This document shows, piece after piece, positions 13,092 to 14,284 of a stretch of DNA of 14,284 nucleotides; within the stretch, counting starts at the first letter, position 1, and each line of letters starts with the position of its first letter. The DNA comes from an uncultured Ruminococcus sp. Lineage in GTDB: Bacteria; Bacillota; Clostridia; Oscillospirales; Acutalibacteraceae. The position numbers and the translations under genes were made by a program. The notes beneath the pieces are model-generated. The model searched no databases and had not been told where the DNA came from. It saw only the letters and a program-made list of their open reading frames with translations. The stretch is from contig USJJ01000011.1 in assembly GCA_900554995.1 (NCBI GenBank), forward strand, positions 1 through 14,284, in the 5' to 3' direction.

Positions 13092-13370
13092 ATGTACGAA
13101 GACAAGACGTTAGTATGTAAGGATTGCGGTCAGGAGTTCACTTTCACCGCAGGTGAGCAGGAGTTTTACGCAGAGAAAGGCTTTGTTAACGAGCCTCAGC
13201 GCTGCAAGGCTTGCCGTGACGCAAGAAAGAACGCTGTAAGAGGCGAGCGTGAGATGTTCGAGGCAACCTGCGCAAAGTGCGGCGGCGTTGCCAAGGTTCC
13301 TTTCCGTCCGAGAGAGGATCGTCCTGTATATTGCAGCGAGTGCTTTGCAAAGATGAAAGAAGAGGCATAA
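13092..13370 (+). CDS. Small double zinc-ribbon protein
   Basis: This 92-aa protein has eight cysteines in two Cys4 sets: C9/C12 with C38/C41, and C60/C63 with C81/C84. The first half (VCKDCGQEFTFTAGEQEFY...RCKACR) is the common bacterial zinc-ribbon domain that opens many small Firmicutes proteins. The second (CAKCGG...PFRPREDRPVYCSECF) is the CxxC-type ribbon seen in similar proteins. Basic residues between the two could bind nucleic acid. Its function is not known. A GAGG ribosome site precedes the ATG. It lies 77 bases after the sigma gene in the same direction, with no terminator between, so it may be cotranscribed. Confidence 0.9.
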   Translation: MYEDKTLVCKDCGQEFTFTAGEQEFYAEKGFVNEPQRCKACRDARKNAVRGEREMFEATCAKCGGVAKVPFRPREDRPVYCSECFAKMKEEA

Positions 13371-13386
13371 ATCAGAAATAATTGAG

Positions 13387-13431
13387 GGATCGTATCAGAG
13401 TCCGGAAACGTATGAAGGTACGATCCTTTTT
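13387..13431 (+). terminator. Terminator after the zinc-ribbon gene
   Basis: GGATCGTA (13387-13394) and TACGATCC (13419-13426) form a perfect 8-bp stem around a 24-nt loop. Five T residues follow immediately at 13427-13431. It lies 16 bases after the stop codon. Confidence 0.85.
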
Positions 13432-13462
13432 GTTGTCGGATTGACCTGAAATAGATAAAGAC

Positions 13463-13533
13463 AGCAGGTATTAACCGAGGCTACCCTAAAGGGACGCCGA
13501 AAAAGATCGCGGTTTTTTCTCTTCTACCATGCT
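13463..13533 (+). ncRNA. Nested structured RNA element of unknown class
   Basis: Three nested helices can be drawn. Outer: AGCAGGTA (13463-13470) with TACC-A-TGCT (13525-13533), 8 bp with one bulged A. Middle: AACCG (13473-13477) with CGGTT (13510-13514). Inner: GGC-TA-CCC (13479-13486) around a TAAA loop with GGG-AC-GCC. Purine-rich GAAAAAGATCG (13499-13509) forms an asymmetric bulge. Six T residues (13513-13518) follow the middle helix, so without the outer helix it could act as a terminator. It lies after one terminator and about 110 bases upstream of the next gene's main promoter. It could be a small RNA or the sensor part of a longer leader. I do not recognise the class. Confidence 0.45.
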
Positions 13534-13643
13534 ATGCACGGCACATAATATAATCTTGGCAAGAGTTTTGTGACAAAATGTTGTTCCGATTGATAAAAAA
13601 CAACGGCATAATTATTTATTATGCAGAATTTGTATTATAACAC

Positions 13644-13672
13644 TTGAAAAAGAAATATAAGAATGATATAAT
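13644..13672 (+). promoter_or_regulatory. Extended -10 promoter of the surface protein gene
   Basis: TTGAAA (13644-13649) and TATAAT (13667-13672) are 17 bp apart, with TG at 13664-13665. The expected start near 13679 gives a leader of about 93 nt. That leader contains a 9-bp stem (13693-13701 with 13730-13738, one G-T pair). Between 13534 and 13643 I see only two small dyads: TTTTG-TGA-CAAAA at 13566-13578 and GCATAAT...ATTATGC at 13606-13624. Confidence 0.8.
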
Positions 13673-13771
13673 ACATACTGTATGAGTATAGCCTGTATGG
13701 AATAGCTTTTATCGGCAAAATGATGATTGTCCATACGGCAAAAGTAATATTGATTTATGAGGTGTCAAGCT

Positions 13772-14284
13772 ATGAAGATCAATAAGAAATTTACAAAAGC
13801 GGCACGGAGAATGTTAAGCGTGGCAGTGTGCCTTGTCATGATGTTCACGACATTCTTCATCTTTGATCCTGCCGTACTCTCGGAGCTTTTCCCGAAAGCG
13901 TCGGCATGGAATTTCACGTCCTATGCGACAAGTACGAACGGTGACAAGGCGGGTTTGAGCATCAACACAAGTGCTAAGACCGTGACGGTCAATACATCAA
14001 ACGGCTTTGCGTATTTCTTAAGCCATATGACAAGTGAATTTCAGGGATACACAGTAACCTTGAATACGGATGTTTATATGCAACCGTCAATTGGGGCTAC
14101 AAGTGTTAACTACGATTACAATGATTCCGATACAACCGCGTGGTACGGTGTGCTTGACGGAAACGGACACTGTGTTTCTAATTATAGATATTTCTTTAAA
14201 AATTCACGCAATAATGACATCAGATTTATCGGTCTTATAAGGAAAATGTGCGGCGGCGAAGTGAAGAATCTTACTCTTCTCAAT
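13772..14284 (+). CDS. Secreted surface protein, N-terminal part (runs off the window)
   Basis: An open frame of 171 codons continues to the last base without a stop. The start has a GAGGTG ribosome site. Residues 1-45 form a long Gram-positive signal peptide: basic start (KINKKFTKAARR), hydrophobic core (about 14-31), and a probable cleavage after ASA at 43-45. The exported part is rich in Thr, Ser, Asn and Asp. It contains WYGVLDGNGHCVSNY and IGLIRKMCGGEVKNLTLL, the repeating pattern (F.G.LDGNGH.I......GLF..I..G.V.NLTL) of right-handed beta-helix and GLUG-type adhesins. Gut Clostridia carry many such large proteins. Later anchoring or dockerin domains would lie beyond the window. Confidence 0.85.
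   Translation, partial: MKINKKFTKAARRMLSVAVCLVMMFTTFFIFDPAVLSELFPKASAWNFTSYATSTNGDKAGLSINTSAKTVTVNTSNGFAYFLSHMTSEFQGYTVTLNTDVYMQPSIGATSVNYDYNDSDTTAWYGVLDGNGHCVSNYRYFFKNSRNNDIRFIGLIRKMCGGEVKNLTLLN

Noticed and set aside
13463..13533. Class I c-di-GMP riboswitch before the surface protein
   Set aside because: There is only one nested hairpin instead of two side-by-side stems, no GNRA loop and receptor pair, and a separate good promoter lies downstream of the element.
1..14284. Mobile element, prophage or CRISPR content
   Set aside because: No transposase, integrase, phage gene, terminal inverted repeats or regularly spaced repeats were found.

Overview
The window reads as chromosomal DNA of a Gram-positive, low-to-mid GC Clostridia member, most like the gut Ruminococcaceae/Oscillospirales. 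That placement is inference. It rests on feoA/feoA/feoB iron import, a DtxR-type regulator, MurT/GatD-family proteins, a SigH-like sigma factor, strong AGGAGG-type ribosome sites and near-consensus sigma-A promoters. The window is not mobile DNA: I found no transposase, integrase, CRISPR array, rRNA or tRNA.

Layout. (1) 1-1582 is an iron module. Two feoA genes and the 5' part of feoB lie on the minus strand, divergent from a 121-aa DtxR/MntR-family repressor. Four matching palindromes (GTTAGC-N4-GCTAAC type) lie at the feo promoters and in the shared intergenic region. (2) 1595-4853 is a three-gene minus-strand operon: a MurT-like Mur ligase, a GatD-like amidotransferase and an ornithine/alanine-racemase-family enzyme. 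The GatD-like protein lacks the glutaminase Cys and His, and the MurT-like protein lacks the usual DGxDxSWxWD signature, so the pair probably does not make ammonia from glutamine. This is the most likely undescribed system here. (3) 4890-7820 is a plus-strand surface-polymer cassette: flippase, LicD phosphotransferase and IspD/TarI-like cytidylyltransferase, closed by a 13-bp hairpin. (4) 7858-9521 is mgtE with its own consensus promoter, a roughly 200-nt structured leader that may be a riboswitch, and a clear terminator. (5) 9522-9819 is a scar: the first 37 codons of a response regulator joined to the out-of-frame tail of a membrane-anchored protein. (6) 9816-12246 is a minus-strand operon of truB, an EamA-type transporter and an unknown membrane-anchored protein. 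(7) 12396-13431 carries a SigH-like sigma factor and a small protein with two Cys4 zinc ribbons. (8) 13432-14284 holds a closed, nested RNA structure of unknown class, an extended -10 promoter, and the start of a large secreted beta-helix-like surface protein that runs off the window.

How they work together. Iron import should be repressed by the divergent regulator when Fe(II) is plentiful. Regions 2 and 3 are divergent and both concern the cell envelope: peptidoglycan-precursor-type chemistry on one side and polymer export and decoration on the other. The remaining units look independent.
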